A stretch of 64,000 nucleotides of DNA from Streptomyces kronopolitis. GTDB taxonomy: Bacteria > Actinomycetota > Actinomycetes > Streptomycetales > Streptomycetaceae. The stretch is taken from assembly GCF_014646275.1 (NCBI RefSeq), contig NZ_BMND01000012.1, positions 1 through 64,000 of the forward strand, in the 5' to 3' direction. Below, one piece after another: positions 17,791 to 26,703 of the stretch; the stretch's first letter is position 1, and the number at the start of each line of letters is the position of its first letter. The position numbers and the translations under genes are program-made. The notes beneath the pieces are model-generated. The model made no database searches. It was not told the origin of the DNA and was given only the letters and a program-made list of their open reading frames with translations.

Positions 17791-17937
17791 CTGAAGTCTC
17801 CCGCGTCCCGCCCGTAGGCCGTTGTCCCTGCGTTCCCTGCGGCACGGATCGTTCCCGCTCTCCGCCGTGCGCACCGGCCGGAATCGTCCCACAGGCCCGG
17901 ACGGGTGGGTTCCGCGGCCTCCGCCGGAGGCGCCCGG

Positions 17938-19152
17938 TCAGTCGCTCTCGGGCAGGGCGGGCGGGTGCACCCGCAGCACGCCGTAGACCGACCAGACCAC
18001 GGAGACCAGCGGGACGGCGACCACCGCGCCGGCCACCCCCGCCGCGACGCTGCCGCAGATGACGGAGAGCGCGACCACCATCGGATGCAGCCGCACGGCC
18101 CGGCTCATCACCAGCGGGTGCAGCACATGGCCTTCGAGCTGCCCGATGACCACGATCAGCAGCACCACGACGATCGCCACCAGCGGGCCCCGCGTGGCCA
18201 GCGCCACCACGGCGGCCACGGCCAGCGCGACGGGCGAGCCCACCAGCGGGATGAAGGCGGCGAAGAACTCCAGGACGGCCAGCGGCACGGCCAGGGGGAC
18301 CCGCAGCACGAACAGGGCCACGCCCACCAGCACCGCGTTGGTCGCGGCCACCACCACGATCCCGCGGGTGTAGCCGGTGAAGGTGACCCATGCGGCGCGC
18401 CCCGCCAGCCGCACCGGCCGACGGCTGCGCAGCGGCAGCTGTCCGCCGAACCACGTCCACATCCGGTCGCCCGAGTACAGGAAGAAGACCGAGCAGAACA
18501 CCGCCAGCACCCCGACCGTCAGCACCGCCACCAGCCGGCCCACCCCGGTGAGCGCCGTGTTGATCAGGGTGGTCCGGTGGCTCGCCACGAACCGCGAGAC
18601 CTGCGCCTGCACCTCCGCGAGCGTCCCCGGCCGCAGATGGAAGGGCGGGCCTTCCAGCCACCGCCCGATGCGGTTCACCCCGCCGTCGAACTCGCGGCGC
18701 AGCCCGTCCCACTCACCGGCGACGTTCGCCCCGATCAGACTCAGGACGGCGAAGAGCAGCAGGACGGCCAGCAGCAGGCCGACCACGACGGCCAGCGAGC
18801 GCGGCATCCAGCGGTCCAGCACGCTGACCAGCGGCTCCAGCAGCGCAGTGACCACCAGGGCCAGGAACACCGCCAGGGTCACCAGATGGAACCGGCCCAG
18901 CGCGGCGAAGATCAGGTAGACGACGACTCCGACGACGATCAGGCGCCAGCCGTAGGCGGCCGCCAGCCGCAGGGTCGGGGAGATCTCCGGCGCCTCCCGC
19001 GAGCCGCCGCCCGGGGCACCGGCGGACGGTCGTCGGCCGCCCGCTGCCCACGCGGCGCGGGCCGTACGGGGTGCGCCGGTCCCGCGCCGCCCCGCCCTGA
19101 TGCGGCGGATCGAGGAGGAGCGTGCAGGCTCGCTGCCGGATCGGTGTTGCAC
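17938..19152 (-). CDS. AI-2E family transporter (PF01594)
   Basis: 404 residues with eight probable membrane segments and the family arrangement: two helices near residue 80 (YGWRLIVVGVVVYLIFAALG), a large soluble loop, then FLYSGDRMWTW, FTGYTRGIVVVAATNAV and IPLVGSPVALAVA. The family contains TqsA-like exporters and Na+/H+ antiporters; the substrate cannot be deduced. GTG 19152 is the probable start, with GGGAGG 13 bases upstream; the N-terminal ~70 residues are Arg/Ser-rich and uncertain. Divergent from the DGPF/sigma pair. Confidence 0.75.
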   Translation of the reverse strand: MQHRSGSEPARSSSIRRIRAGRRGTGAPRTARAAWAAGGRRPSAGAPGGGSREAPEISPTLRLAAAYGWRLIVVGVVVYLIFAALGRFHLVTLAVFLALVVTALLEPLVSVLDRWMPRSLAVVVGLLLAVLLLFAVLSLIGANVAGEWDGLRREFDGGVNRIGRWLEGPPFHLRPGTLAEVQAQVSRFVASHRTTLINTALTGVGRLVAVLTVGVLAVFCSVFFLYSGDRMWTWFGGQLPLRSRRPVRLAGRAAWVTFTGYTRGIVVVAATNAVLVGVALFVLRVPLAVPLAVLEFFAAFIPLVGSPVALAVAAVVALATRGPLVAIVVVLLIVVIGQLEGHVLHPLVMSRAVRLHPMVVALSVICGSVAAGVAGAVVAVPLVSVVWSVYGVLRVHPPALPESD

Positions 19153-19390
19153 CTGGTCGCCACCACCTCCCACCCCGCCGCCGGGGACCGGACGGGGGAC
19201 GACTGCCCGCGGGAGGCAGGCGTCCGCACTCCGCGCGTACACCAGACGGGTATCACCTCGCGGCGGTCTTGGAACGTGTGCGGGCACGCATTCCCCCGAA
19301 GGCAGGCGGCAGGAGGCGGCCGCCGGGCGGAGCGGGTGCGCGAGGCAGGGCGGGGGCGGCGGAAATTTCTCCCGGCCGGTCGCGTCCTCC

Positions 19391-19417
19391 TGTCGATCCG
19401 GGGCGGAGCCGTTCGTA
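19391..19417 (+). promoter_or_regulatory. Candidate ECF42-type promoter
   Basis: TGTCGA (19391-19396), a 17-base spacer, then CGTA (19414-19417). ECF42 sigma factors of Streptomyces are reported to use a TGTCGA -35 and a CG(A/T)C-like -10 upstream of their own DGPF-sigma genes; here the -35 is exact and the -10 differs in its last base. It precedes the DGPF gene start by 57 bases and lies in the 320-base gap before that gene; nothing else stands out in that gap. Confidence 0.55.
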
Positions 19418-19473
19418 TAGAGGGTGAGAGGCCGGCGGGGCGCCGGCGGAGACATCGGCCAAGGAGGCACACC

Positions 19474-19827
19474 ATGACGCAGTACCTGCTCAGCATCTAC
19501 CAGCCCGACGGGCCGCCGCCGTCCCCGGAGTTCCTGGAGCCGATCATGCGGGACGTGGCGGCCGTGAACGACGAGCTGCGGGCGGCCGGCGCGTGGGTCT
19601 TCGCCGGGGGGCTGCACCCGCCGAGCACGGCGACGGTGGTGCGGCAGAAGGACGAGGAGGTGCTGATGACGGACGGCCCGTTCGTCGAGGGCAAGGAGCA
19701 CATCGGCGGGTTCACCGTCATCGAGGCGCCCGACCTCGACGCCGCGCTCGAATGGGGGCGCAAGCTCGCCCGCGCCACCACCCTCCCGATCGAGGTCAGG
19801 CCGTTGCAGTACGGGTCCTGCGGGTGA
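19474..19827 (+). CDS. YCII-related DGPF-domain protein
   Basis: 117 residues. Carries the eponymous motif in TDGPFVEGKEHIGGF and the YCII-like fold start QYLLSIYQPDG. ATG 19474 follows AAGGAGG at 7 bases. DGPF proteins are the usual partner of ECF42 sigma factors and may modulate them or be their main target; the biochemical activity is unknown. Its stop overlaps the sigma factor's GTG by 4 bases, so the two are translationally coupled. Confidence 0.9.
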   Translation: MTQYLLSIYQPDGPPPSPEFLEPIMRDVAAVNDELRAAGAWVFAGGLHPPSTATVVRQKDEEVLMTDGPFVEGKEHIGGFTVIEAPDLDAALEWGRKLARATTLPIEVRPLQYGSCG

Positions 19828-21068
19828 CATCCGGCGGGCCGGCGGTGACTGCGGCGGACGTGGGACGGGTGTTCCGCGCGGAGTACGGCCGCGCGGTCGC
19901 CGTCCTGGTCGGTGTCTTCGGCGACATCGACCTCGCCGAGGAGGCGGTCCAGGACGCCTTCGCCACGGCGCTCGAACGGTGGCCGTCCGCCGGACCGCCG
20001 CCGAGCCCGGCCGGCTGGATCATCACCACGGCCCGCAACCGGGCCATCGACCGGCTGCGCCGAGAGCGCTCCCGGGAGGACCGGCAGGCGCAGGCCGCCG
20101 TGCTGCACGCCGCCGGGGAGCCGGCCGAGGAGGGACCCGTGCGTGACGACCGGCTCCGCCTGATCTTCACCTGCTGCCATCCCTCGCTCGCTCCCGCCGC
20201 GCGGGTCGCCCTGACGCTGCGGCTCCTGGGCGGGCTGACCACGGCGGAGATCGCCCGGGCGTTCCTGGTGGCCGAGCCCACCATGGCGCAGCGGCTGGTC
20301 CGGGCCAAGGGCAAGATCCGCGATGCCCGGATCCCCTACCGGATGCCGACCGAGGCCGATCTGCCGGACCGGCTGCGGGCCGTCCTGGCCGTGGTCTACC
20401 TCATCTTCAACGAGGGGTACGCGGCCAGCTCGGGTGAGTCGCTGGTGCGCGCGGACCTCTGCCGGGAGGCGATCCGCCTCGGGCGGCTGCTGGCCGGGCT
20501 GATGCCCGACGAGCCCGAGGTGCTGGGCCTGCTCGCGCTGATGCTGCTGACCGAGTCGCGGCAGGCGTCCCGTACCGGTCCGGGAGGGGAGCTGGTGCTG
20601 CTGGCCGACCAGGACCGCGCCTGCTGGGACCGGGCCATCATCGACGAGGGCCAGGACCTGGTCCGGCAGTGCCTGCGGCGCGACCGGCCCGGTCCCTATC
20701 AGCTCCAGGCGGCGATCAACGCCGTGCACAGTGACGCGCCGACCGCGGCGGCCACCGACTGGTGGCAGATCCTCCGGCTCTATGACCAGCTGCTGGCGCT
20801 GTCCCCCGGCCCGGTCGTCGCCCTGCACCGCGCGGTCGCGGTCGCGGAGGTCGAGGGGCCGGCGGCGGCGCTCGCCTGCGTCGACGGCCTCGGCCTCGAC
20901 CGCTATCACCTCTTCCACGCGGTCCGCGCCGATCTGCTGCGGCGCCTGGGCCGCACCGCCGAGGCGGCCGAGGCCTACGAGCGGGCCCTCGACCGCGCCG
21001 AGAACGCGGCCGAGCGCCGGTTCCTGCGGCAGCGCCTGGAGAGCCTCCCACCGGCTCGCGGGGAGTGA
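19824..21068 (+). CDS. RNA polymerase sigma factor, ECF42 group
   Basis: 414 residues, much longer than ordinary ECF factors. Region 2 includes DLAEEAVQDAFATALERWP and WIITTARNRAIDRLRRER. Region 4 includes LGGLTTAEIARAFLVAEPTMAQRLVRAK. A long C-terminal extension with helical, TPR-like character (FNEGYAASSGE, PYQLQAAINAVHSDA, ALHRAVAVAEVEGP, YERALDRAENAAERRFL) is diagnostic of the ECF42 group. No anti-sigma gene is present, in line with regulation through the C-terminal extension. GTG 19824 overlaps the DGPF stop; a second GTG seven codons later is an alternative. Confidence 0.9.
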   Translation: MTSGGPAVTAADVGRVFRAEYGRAVAVLVGVFGDIDLAEEAVQDAFATALERWPSAGPPPSPAGWIITTARNRAIDRLRRERSREDRQAQAAVLHAAGEPAEEGPVRDDRLRLIFTCCHPSLAPAARVALTLRLLGGLTTAEIARAFLVAEPTMAQRLVRAKGKIRDARIPYRMPTEADLPDRLRAVLAVVYLIFNEGYAASSGESLVRADLCREAIRLGRLLAGLMPDEPEVLGLLALMLLTESRQASRTGPGGELVLLADQDRACWDRAIIDEGQDLVRQCLRRDRPGPYQLQAAINAVHSDAPTAAATDWWQILRLYDQLLALSPGPVVALHRAVAVAEVEGPAAALACVDGLGLDRYHLFHAVRADLLRRLGRTAEAAEAYERALDRAENAAERRFLRQRLESLPPARGE

Positions 21069-21172
21069 CCCGCGCCGCGTGGGGCGCTCTTGCCGGACGG
21101 GCGGGCGATGGCCACTGTGGACGGGCGTGGCCCTCGGCCGTCGGGGCGTTCCGCAACAGGTCTGGAGTGAGC

Positions 21173-21964
21173 GTGACTTCTTTCGTTCTGCCTCATGCCC
21201 TGCACGGCACGGGGGCGCACAAGGTCATCGCGGTGCACGGGTGGTTCAGCGACCGGTCGGCCTTCGACCCGGTCCTACCGGATCTCGACCGGGAGGCGTT
21301 CCAGTACGCCCTGGTCGATCTGCGCGGCTACGGCGAGGCGAAGGGCGCGGACGGCGCGTTCACCACCGGCGAGGGGGCGGGCGATGTGCTGGCGCTCGCC
21401 GACCGGCTGGGCTGGGAGCGGTTCTCGGTGGTCGGGCACTCCATGGGGGCCAGCGTCGCCCAACGGGTGCTGGCCGCGGCCCCGCAGCGGGTGCGGCGGC
21501 TGGTCGGCATCTCCCCCGTCCCCGCGTCCGGGCTGCCCCTGCCGCCGGAGCAGTGGGAGTTGTTCTCCACCGCCGTGCACGTCCCGCGGAACCGCAGGGC
21601 CATCATCGACCTCACGTCCGGCGGGCGCCGTCCGGATGCCTGGCTGGACCGGATGGTGCGGCACTCGGTGGCGTGCAGCGCTCCCGCGGCCTTCCGGGCC
21701 TGGCTGGATTCGTGGTCCGGTGAGGGGTTCGCGGCGCAGGTCGAGGGGTCGGCGGTGCCGGCGCTGGCGGTGACCGGGGCCCTGGATCCGGCGCTGACCG
21801 CCGAGCTGACGCGTCAGACCTGGATGCGGTGGTACGCCAACAGCGCGCTGATCGAGCTGGCCTCGGCCGGGCACTACGCGATGGACGAGACGCCGCTGGA
21901 GCTGATCCGGGCCGTGGAGGACTTCCTGCGGGCCGACGGCGACGGCGGCCCGGAGGCGGGATGA
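21173..21964 (+). CDS. Alpha/beta-fold hydrolase
   Basis: 263 residues. Complete catalytic triad pattern: nucleophile elbow VVGHSMGAS, acid in TGALDPAL and His in SAGHYAMDE; the oxyanion region is VIAVHGWFSD. Looks like the epoxide hydrolase/esterase branch. GTG 21173 was chosen for the GGAG at 6-7 bases; an in-frame GTG at 21167 is possible. The stop overlaps the ATG of the cytochrome P450 (ATGA), so the two probably act in one oxidation/hydrolysis step. Substrate unknown. Confidence 0.85.
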   Translation: MTSFVLPHALHGTGAHKVIAVHGWFSDRSAFDPVLPDLDREAFQYALVDLRGYGEAKGADGAFTTGEGAGDVLALADRLGWERFSVVGHSMGASVAQRVLAAAPQRVRRLVGISPVPASGLPLPPEQWELFSTAVHVPRNRRAIIDLTSGGRRPDAWLDRMVRHSVACSAPAAFRAWLDSWSGEGFAAQVEGSAVPALAVTGALDPALTAELTRQTWMRWYANSALIELASAGHYAMDETPLELIRAVEDFLRADGDGGPEAG

Positions 21965-23250
21965 CGGCGCCGGTGGCCGGGGGCGCGGAGCCGGGTCTGC
22001 CGGACGTGTTCGACCCGCGCGGCTATGCGGACGGTCTGCCGCACGCGGCGTACCGGCTCCTGCGGGACCGGCATCCGGTGGCCTGGCAGGAGGAGCACGA
22101 GGTGCTCGGGTGGCCCGCCGGGCCCGGCTTCTGGGCGGTCACCCGCCATGAGGACGTCGTACGGGTCCTGAAGGACGCCCGCACCTTCTCGTCCTGTCTG
22201 GGCGCCACCCAGATCCGGGACCCCGACCCGGCGGATCTGCCGTTCATCCGCCGCATGATGCTCAATCAGGATCCGCCGGACCACGGCCGGCTGCGGCGGG
22301 CGGTCAGCCGCGCGTTCACCCGGGGCCGGGTCGAGCGGTTCGGGGCGGTGGTGCGCGAGCGGGCCCGTGCGCTGCTGGCCGCGGCCATCGACACGGCGCG
22401 CGGCGGGGACGGGGTGTGCGACCTCGTCGAGGCCGTCACGGATGACTTCGCGCTGCTCAACCTCGCCGATCTGCTGGGGGTGCCGGCCGCCGAGCGGGGG
22501 CTGCTGCTGGACTGGACCCGGCGCGTCATCGGCTACCAGGACCCGGACGAGGCGGCCCCGGACCGGGCCGGTCCGGACGGGCGGCCCGCCGACCCCCGCT
22601 CCCCCGCGATGCTGCACGACATGTTCGCCTTCGCGCGGGAGCTGGCCGCACACAAGCGGCGGCAGCCGGCCGACGACGTGATGACCACGCTCGCCACGGA
22701 CGGGGAACTGGCCGTGCCCGAGCTGGAGATGTTCTTCTTCCTGCTGACCATCGCGGGCAACGACACCGTGCGCAGCGCGGCTCCCGGCGGGCTGCTGGCC
22801 CTGGCCGGGCACCCGGAGGCCTACCGCGGGCTGCGCACCGGGGCCCTGGGGATGCCGGCGGCGGTGGAGGAGCTGCTGCGCTGGCATCCGCCGGTGCTCA
22901 GCTTCCGCCGGACCGCGGCGCACGACACCGAGCTGGCGGGGCAGGCCGTGCGCGCCGGGGACAAGGTGGTGGTCTTTCACGGTGCGGCGAACTTCGACGA
23001 GCGGGTCTTCGCCGCCCCGCACCGTCTCGACCTGGCCCGCTCCCCCAACCCCCATGTCTCCTTCGGCGACGGGCCGCACGTCTGCCTGGGCGCGCACCTC
23101 GCCCGGCTGCAACTGCGGGTGCTGTACGAGGAGACCTGCCGCCTGGTGCCCGCCCTCGCCGTGGCGGGGCCGCCGCGGCGGCTGGTGTCGAACTTCATCC
23201 ACGGGCTGAAGTCGCTGCCGCTGCGGCTGCTGGACGTGGGCCCGGCGTAG
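21961..23250 (+). CDS. Cytochrome P450
   Basis: 429 residues. I-helix oxygen-activation motif AGNDT (around residue 265), ExxR in VEELLRW, and haem loop FGDGPHVCLG with the axial Cys around residue 374. The sequence (RRMMLNQDPPDHGRLRRAVSRAFT, SFRRTAAHDTEL) resembles the CYP124/125/142-like actinobacterial steroid/lipid branch, though that assignment is tentative. No ferredoxin is adjacent; the ferredoxin-reductase set at 38.5-40.1 kb could supply electrons. Coupled to the hydrolase. Confidence 0.92.
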   Translation: MTAPVAGGAEPGLPDVFDPRGYADGLPHAAYRLLRDRHPVAWQEEHEVLGWPAGPGFWAVTRHEDVVRVLKDARTFSSCLGATQIRDPDPADLPFIRRMMLNQDPPDHGRLRRAVSRAFTRGRVERFGAVVRERARALLAAAIDTARGGDGVCDLVEAVTDDFALLNLADLLGVPAAERGLLLDWTRRVIGYQDPDEAAPDRAGPDGRPADPRSPAMLHDMFAFARELAAHKRRQPADDVMTTLATDGELAVPELEMFFFLLTIAGNDTVRSAAPGGLLALAGHPEAYRGLRTGALGMPAAVEELLRWHPPVLSFRRTAAHDTELAGQAVRAGDKVVVFHGAANFDERVFAAPHRLDLARSPNPHVSFGDGPHVCLGAHLARLQLRVLYEETCRLVPALAVAGPPRRLVSNFIHGLKSLPLRLLDVGPA

Positions 23251-23276
23251 GGGGAGGGAAGGGCCGGGCCGGTGCG

Positions 23277-24875
23277 CTACTGGTGCTGCGGGTCGGGGCC
23301 GACCGGGGACGGCTGCGGGGCGGGCCCGGGCACCTGCAGCAGCCCGGCGGTGAGGGGGTGTCGGGGTGCGGTGCGCAGGCGGGCGGCCGGGCCGTGCTCG
23401 ACGAGCCGGCCGGCGTCGAGCACGGCGAGGGTGGTGGCGAGGGCCGCGGTGTCGCGGTCGTGGGTGATCAGGACCAGGCACAGGTCCGGGTCGGCCCGCA
23501 GCAAGCCCTCCAGGAGGGTCAGCAGGCCGCGCCGGGTGACGGGGTCCAGGCCGGAGGTGATCTCGTCGCAGATCAGGACCCGGGGGCGGGCCAGCAGGGC
23601 ACGGGCCAGGGCGGCGCGTTGCAGTTCGCCGCCGGACAGCTCCGCCAGGGTGCGGTGCGGGAGGTCGCCGGTGAGGCCGAGGGAGCGCAGGGTGCGGACG
23701 GCGTCGGCGGTGGCCTCGGCGCGGGGGCGGTGGCGCAGGCGGACGGCGCTGCGGGCCACCTGGTCGAGGATCGTGCGGTGGGTATCGAAGGAGGCGTGGG
23801 CGTCCTGGAAGACGTACTGGACCGCGGCGAGTTGGGCGCGGGTACGGTCGCGGAGGCTGCGGGGCAGCGCGGCGCCGTCGAGCCGGAGCTGTCCGTCGTG
23901 GGTCCGGTGGAGTCCGGCCAGGCAGCGGCCGAGGGTGGTCTTGCCGCTGCCGGAGCGGCCCACGACAGCCAGGCAACCGGGGACGAGCCGGAGTTCGGGG
24001 ACGTGCAGGACGCGGGAGCTGCCGTGGCGGGCGGTGAGGCCGCGCACGCGGAGGACGGCGTCCGGGGCGGGGAGGGCAGAGGACGGGGCCGGGAGGGCAG
24101 AGGACGGGGCGGGCGGAGCGGCCGCTGCGGTGGGGTCGGCCGAGGTGAGCAGGGCGCGGGTCCGGGGGTGCTGCGGGGCGTGTCGGAGCAGCTCGGGCGG
24201 GCCGGATTCGACGAGGCGGCCGGCGTGCAGGACATGGACCTCGTCGGCCAGCGCGCGGACGACGTCCAGATCATGGCTCAGCAGCAGGACGGCGATGCCC
24301 TGCCGGGCCACGGCGGCCAGCCGGCCGGTGATCTCGCGCTTCGTCAGGGCGTCCTGACCGGTGGTCGGTTCGTCCGCGACGATCACCGTGGCGCCGGCCA
24401 GCAGTGCCTGGGCGAGGACCACCCGCTGCTGCTGGCCGCCGGAGAGCTGGTGGGGGTAGCGCTTCAACAGGGTCTCACCGTCGGGCAGTTGGGCTCGGGC
24501 GAGGGCGTCCAGTACCCGGTGGCGCAGGGCGGGGCGGCGGGCACGGCGCGGCAGGTGGCGTACCTGGGGGCGGGCGATGTCCTGGAGGAGCGCGGCCACC
24601 GGCCGGGCGGGGTTGAGGGCGGTGGCCGGGTGCTGGGGGACGTAGCCGACGGGGGTGTCGGGGACGGACACCTCGCCGGTCACCGTGGCGCCGGGCGGGT
24701 ACGCGTGCAGGAGGGCGCGTCCGGTGGTGGTCTTGCCGCTGCCGGAGGCGCCGATGAGTGCGGTGATCCGGCCGGGTGCCAGCCGCAGGCTCACGCCGTC
24801 GACGAGGGCGCGGCCGTCGACCTCGACCCGCAGATCCCGGATCCGGGCAATCTCGTGGGCGGTGTGCACGGTCAC
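23277..24875 (-). CDS. Peptide/nickel/opine-type ABC importer ATPase with two fused nucleotide-binding domains
   Basis: 532 residues containing two complete ABC ATPase domains in one chain, combining the roles of DppD and DppF. Domain 1: Walker A GASGSGKTT, signature LSGGQQQR, Walker B VIVADEPTTG, LLLSHDLDV. An Ala/Pro linker holds two exact APSSALP units. Domain 2: Walker A GRSGSGKTT, signature LSGGELQR, Walker B VLICDEITSG, VLITHDRD. GTG 24875 overlaps the stop of the DppC-like permease. Last gene of the nine-gene metallophore-like operon, convergent with the P450. Confidence 0.9.
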   Translation of the reverse strand: MTVHTAHEIARIRDLRVEVDGRALVDGVSLRLAPGRITALIGASGSGKTTTGRALLHAYPPGATVTGEVSVPDTPVGYVPQHPATALNPARPVAALLQDIARPQVRHLPRRARRPALRHRVLDALARAQLPDGETLLKRYPHQLSGGQQQRVVLAQALLAGATVIVADEPTTGQDALTKREITGRLAAVARQGIAVLLLSHDLDVVRALADEVHVLHAGRLVESGPPELLRHAPQHPRTRALLTSADPTAAAAPPAPSSALPAPSSALPAPDAVLRVRGLTARHGSSRVLHVPELRLVPGCLAVVGRSGSGKTTLGRCLAGLHRTHDGQLRLDGAALPRSLRDRTRAQLAAVQYVFQDAHASFDTHRTILDQVARSAVRLRHRPRAEATADAVRTLRSLGLTGDLPHRTLAELSGGELQRAALARALLARPRVLICDEITSGLDPVTRRGLLTLLEGLLRADPDLCLVLITHDRDTAALATTLAVLDAGRLVEHGPAARLRTAPRHPLTAGLLQVPGPAPQPSPVGPDPQHQ

Positions 24876-25753
24876 GGCTCGTCCTTCTCGTTGGGCCCCG
24901 GTGCGGGATAGGTGGCGTCGGCGGGCGGGGGTTCGGGGGCGGGCGGTCGCTCCCGGCCCGGTGCGGGGCGGGGCGTGCGTCCGGCGAGGGCGGCGTCGAA
25001 GAGCAGGTTGGTGCCCATGGTCAGCGCCACGATCAGCAGGGCGGGCAGGGCGACGGCCCAGGGCTGGACGAACATGCCGGTGCGGTTGCGGTCGACCATC
25101 ACCGCCCAGTCGGCGGCGTCCGGTGCGGCGCCGACGCCGAGGAAGGAGGCCGTGGCGACCAGGTAGAGCACGCCGGTCAGCCGTACCCCGGCGTCGGCCG
25201 CCAGGGTGCGCAGCGCGGCACGGCCCACACAGCCCAGGGCCGTGCGCGCCCAGGACTCGCCCTGCATGCGCAGCGCCTCGACCACGGGGCGGGCGGCCGC
25301 CTCGGCGGCGGCGGCCCGGACGGCGCGGGCGGCATCGGGGATGTTGACCAGGGCCACCAGCAGCGCGATGCCCGCCGCGCCGGGCCGGACGACCGCCGCG
25401 ACCAGCAGGACGAGCAGCAGCGAGGGCACCGCGAGCAGCACGTCCAGCGGCCGGGTCAGCAGCTCGTCCAGCCAGCGGCGGTGGGTCAACGCGCCGCACA
25501 GGCCCAACGGCAGGGCCACCGCGTAGGCCAGCGCGGTCGCCGCGAGGGCGGCCAGGACCACCGGGCGTCCGCCCAGCAGTACCTGGCGCCAGACGTCCCG
25601 GCCGACGAAGTCGGTGCCGGCGCCGTGCCCGCCGCCGGTGGTGAAGGAGGCGCCGCGCGGTCCGGGCTCCCCCGCGAACAGCGGGCCGAGCAGGGCCAGC
25701 AGCAGGGGTACGGCGAGGACGATCAGGGCGCAGGCCCAGCGCCGCCGCCTCAT
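24872..25753 (-). CDS. ABC importer permease, DppC/NikC family
   Basis: 293 residues. N-terminal membrane segment (ALIVLAVPLLLALLGPLFAG), a short extracytoplasmic stretch (GTDFVGRDVWRQVLLGGR, the typical DppC 'GTDxxGRD' motif), then about five helices and the EAA-like loop ARPVVEALRMQGESWART. It pairs with the DppB-like permease to import a small peptide-like or metal-chelate ligand. ATG 25753 overlaps the preceding stop; its Pro-rich C-terminal tail runs into the ATPase gene. Confidence 0.88.
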   Translation of the reverse strand: MRRRRWACALIVLAVPLLLALLGPLFAGEPGPRGASFTTGGGHGAGTDFVGRDVWRQVLLGGRPVVLAALAATALAYAVALPLGLCGALTHRRWLDELLTRPLDVLLAVPSLLLVLLVAAVVRPGAAGIALLVALVNIPDAARAVRAAAAEAAARPVVEALRMQGESWARTALGCVGRAALRTLAADAGVRLTGVLYLVATASFLGVGAAPDAADWAVMVDRNRTGMFVQPWAVALPALLIVALTMGTNLLFDAALAGRTPRPAPGRERPPAPEPPPADATYPAPGPNEKDEP

Positions 25754-26703
25754 GCCGCCACCCCGGCCCGGGGCGTGCAGCGGTAGATGACCGTGTCCGC
25801 GGCGAGGTTGAGGACGACGCCGGTGACGGCGAACACGACCGCCAGTCCTTGCAGGACGGGGACATCGCGTTCCGCCACGGCGTTCATCAGGACCGTGCCC
25901 AGTCCGGGGATCACGAAGAGGGCCTCCACGACGATGACTCCGCACAGCAGCCAGTCGACGGTGCGGGCGAGCTGCTGGGCGGCGGGGGCCAGGGCGTTGG
26001 GCAGGGCGTGGGCGTAGCGGAGGCGGGCGCCGGGGATGCCGTAGCGGCGGGCGTGGGCGATATGGGGCGCGGCCAGTGCGTCGATCATGCCGGCGCGCAC
26101 CAGCCGGGCCAGCGAGCACACGGGCCGGGACAGCAGCACCAGCACGGGCAGCACCAGCACCGCGGGGTGGGCCGTCAGGTCGTCGCCGTGGCCGACGGCG
26201 GTCGGCGGCAGCCACTCCAGCCGCAGGGCGACGACGGTGACCAGCAGCACGCCGAGGGCGAACTCCGGTACGGCGTAGACGCCCAGGGTCACGGCGCTGA
26301 TCAGGCGGTCGACGAGCCGTCCTTCGTGCCGGGCGGCCAGCACGCCGAGGCCGCCGGCGAGGGGGACGAGCAGCAGCAGGGTGAGGGTGGCGAGCAGCAG
26401 GGTGGGGCCGAAGCCGTCGGCGAGGTAGGAGCTGACCGGGCGGCCGGAGACCAGGGAGCTGCCGAGGTCGCCGTGCGCCAGCCCGGCCGCCCAGTCCACG
26501 AGGCGTTCGGCGGCGGGCCGGTCCAGGTGCATGGTCTCGCGGAGGGCCGCGATCCGTGCGGGGTCGGGCTGGTCGCCGGCGAGCGCCACCGCGGCGTCGC
26601 CGGGCAGCGCCTCGGTGAGGGCGAAGACGAGCAGCACGACGGCGACGGTCTGCCCGGCGCCGAGCAGCAGCCGCCGGAGCAGCCAGGGCCGCAGGCCGGT
26701 CAT
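25750..26703 (-). CDS. ABC importer permease, DppB/NikB family
   Basis: 317 residues with about six helices. The N-terminal RRLLLGAGQTVAVVLLVFALTEALPGD and GDLGSSLVSGRPVSSYL are hallmark DppB sequences, and HARRYGIPGARLRYAHALPNAL is the cytoplasmic coupling loop. ATG 26703 overlaps the stop of the substrate-binding lipoprotein (ATGA). Forms the transmembrane channel with the DppC-like protein. Confidence 0.88.
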   Translation of the reverse strand: MTGLRPWLLRRLLLGAGQTVAVVLLVFALTEALPGDAAVALAGDQPDPARIAALRETMHLDRPAAERLVDWAAGLAHGDLGSSLVSGRPVSSYLADGFGPTLLLATLTLLLLVPLAGGLGVLAARHEGRLVDRLISAVTLGVYAVPEFALGVLLVTVVALRLEWLPPTAVGHGDDLTAHPAVLVLPVLVLLSRPVCSLARLVRAGMIDALAAPHIAHARRYGIPGARLRYAHALPNALAPAAQQLARTVDWLLCGVIVVEALFVIPGLGTVLMNAVAERDVPVLQGLAVVFAVTGVVLNLAADTVIYRCTPRAGVAA

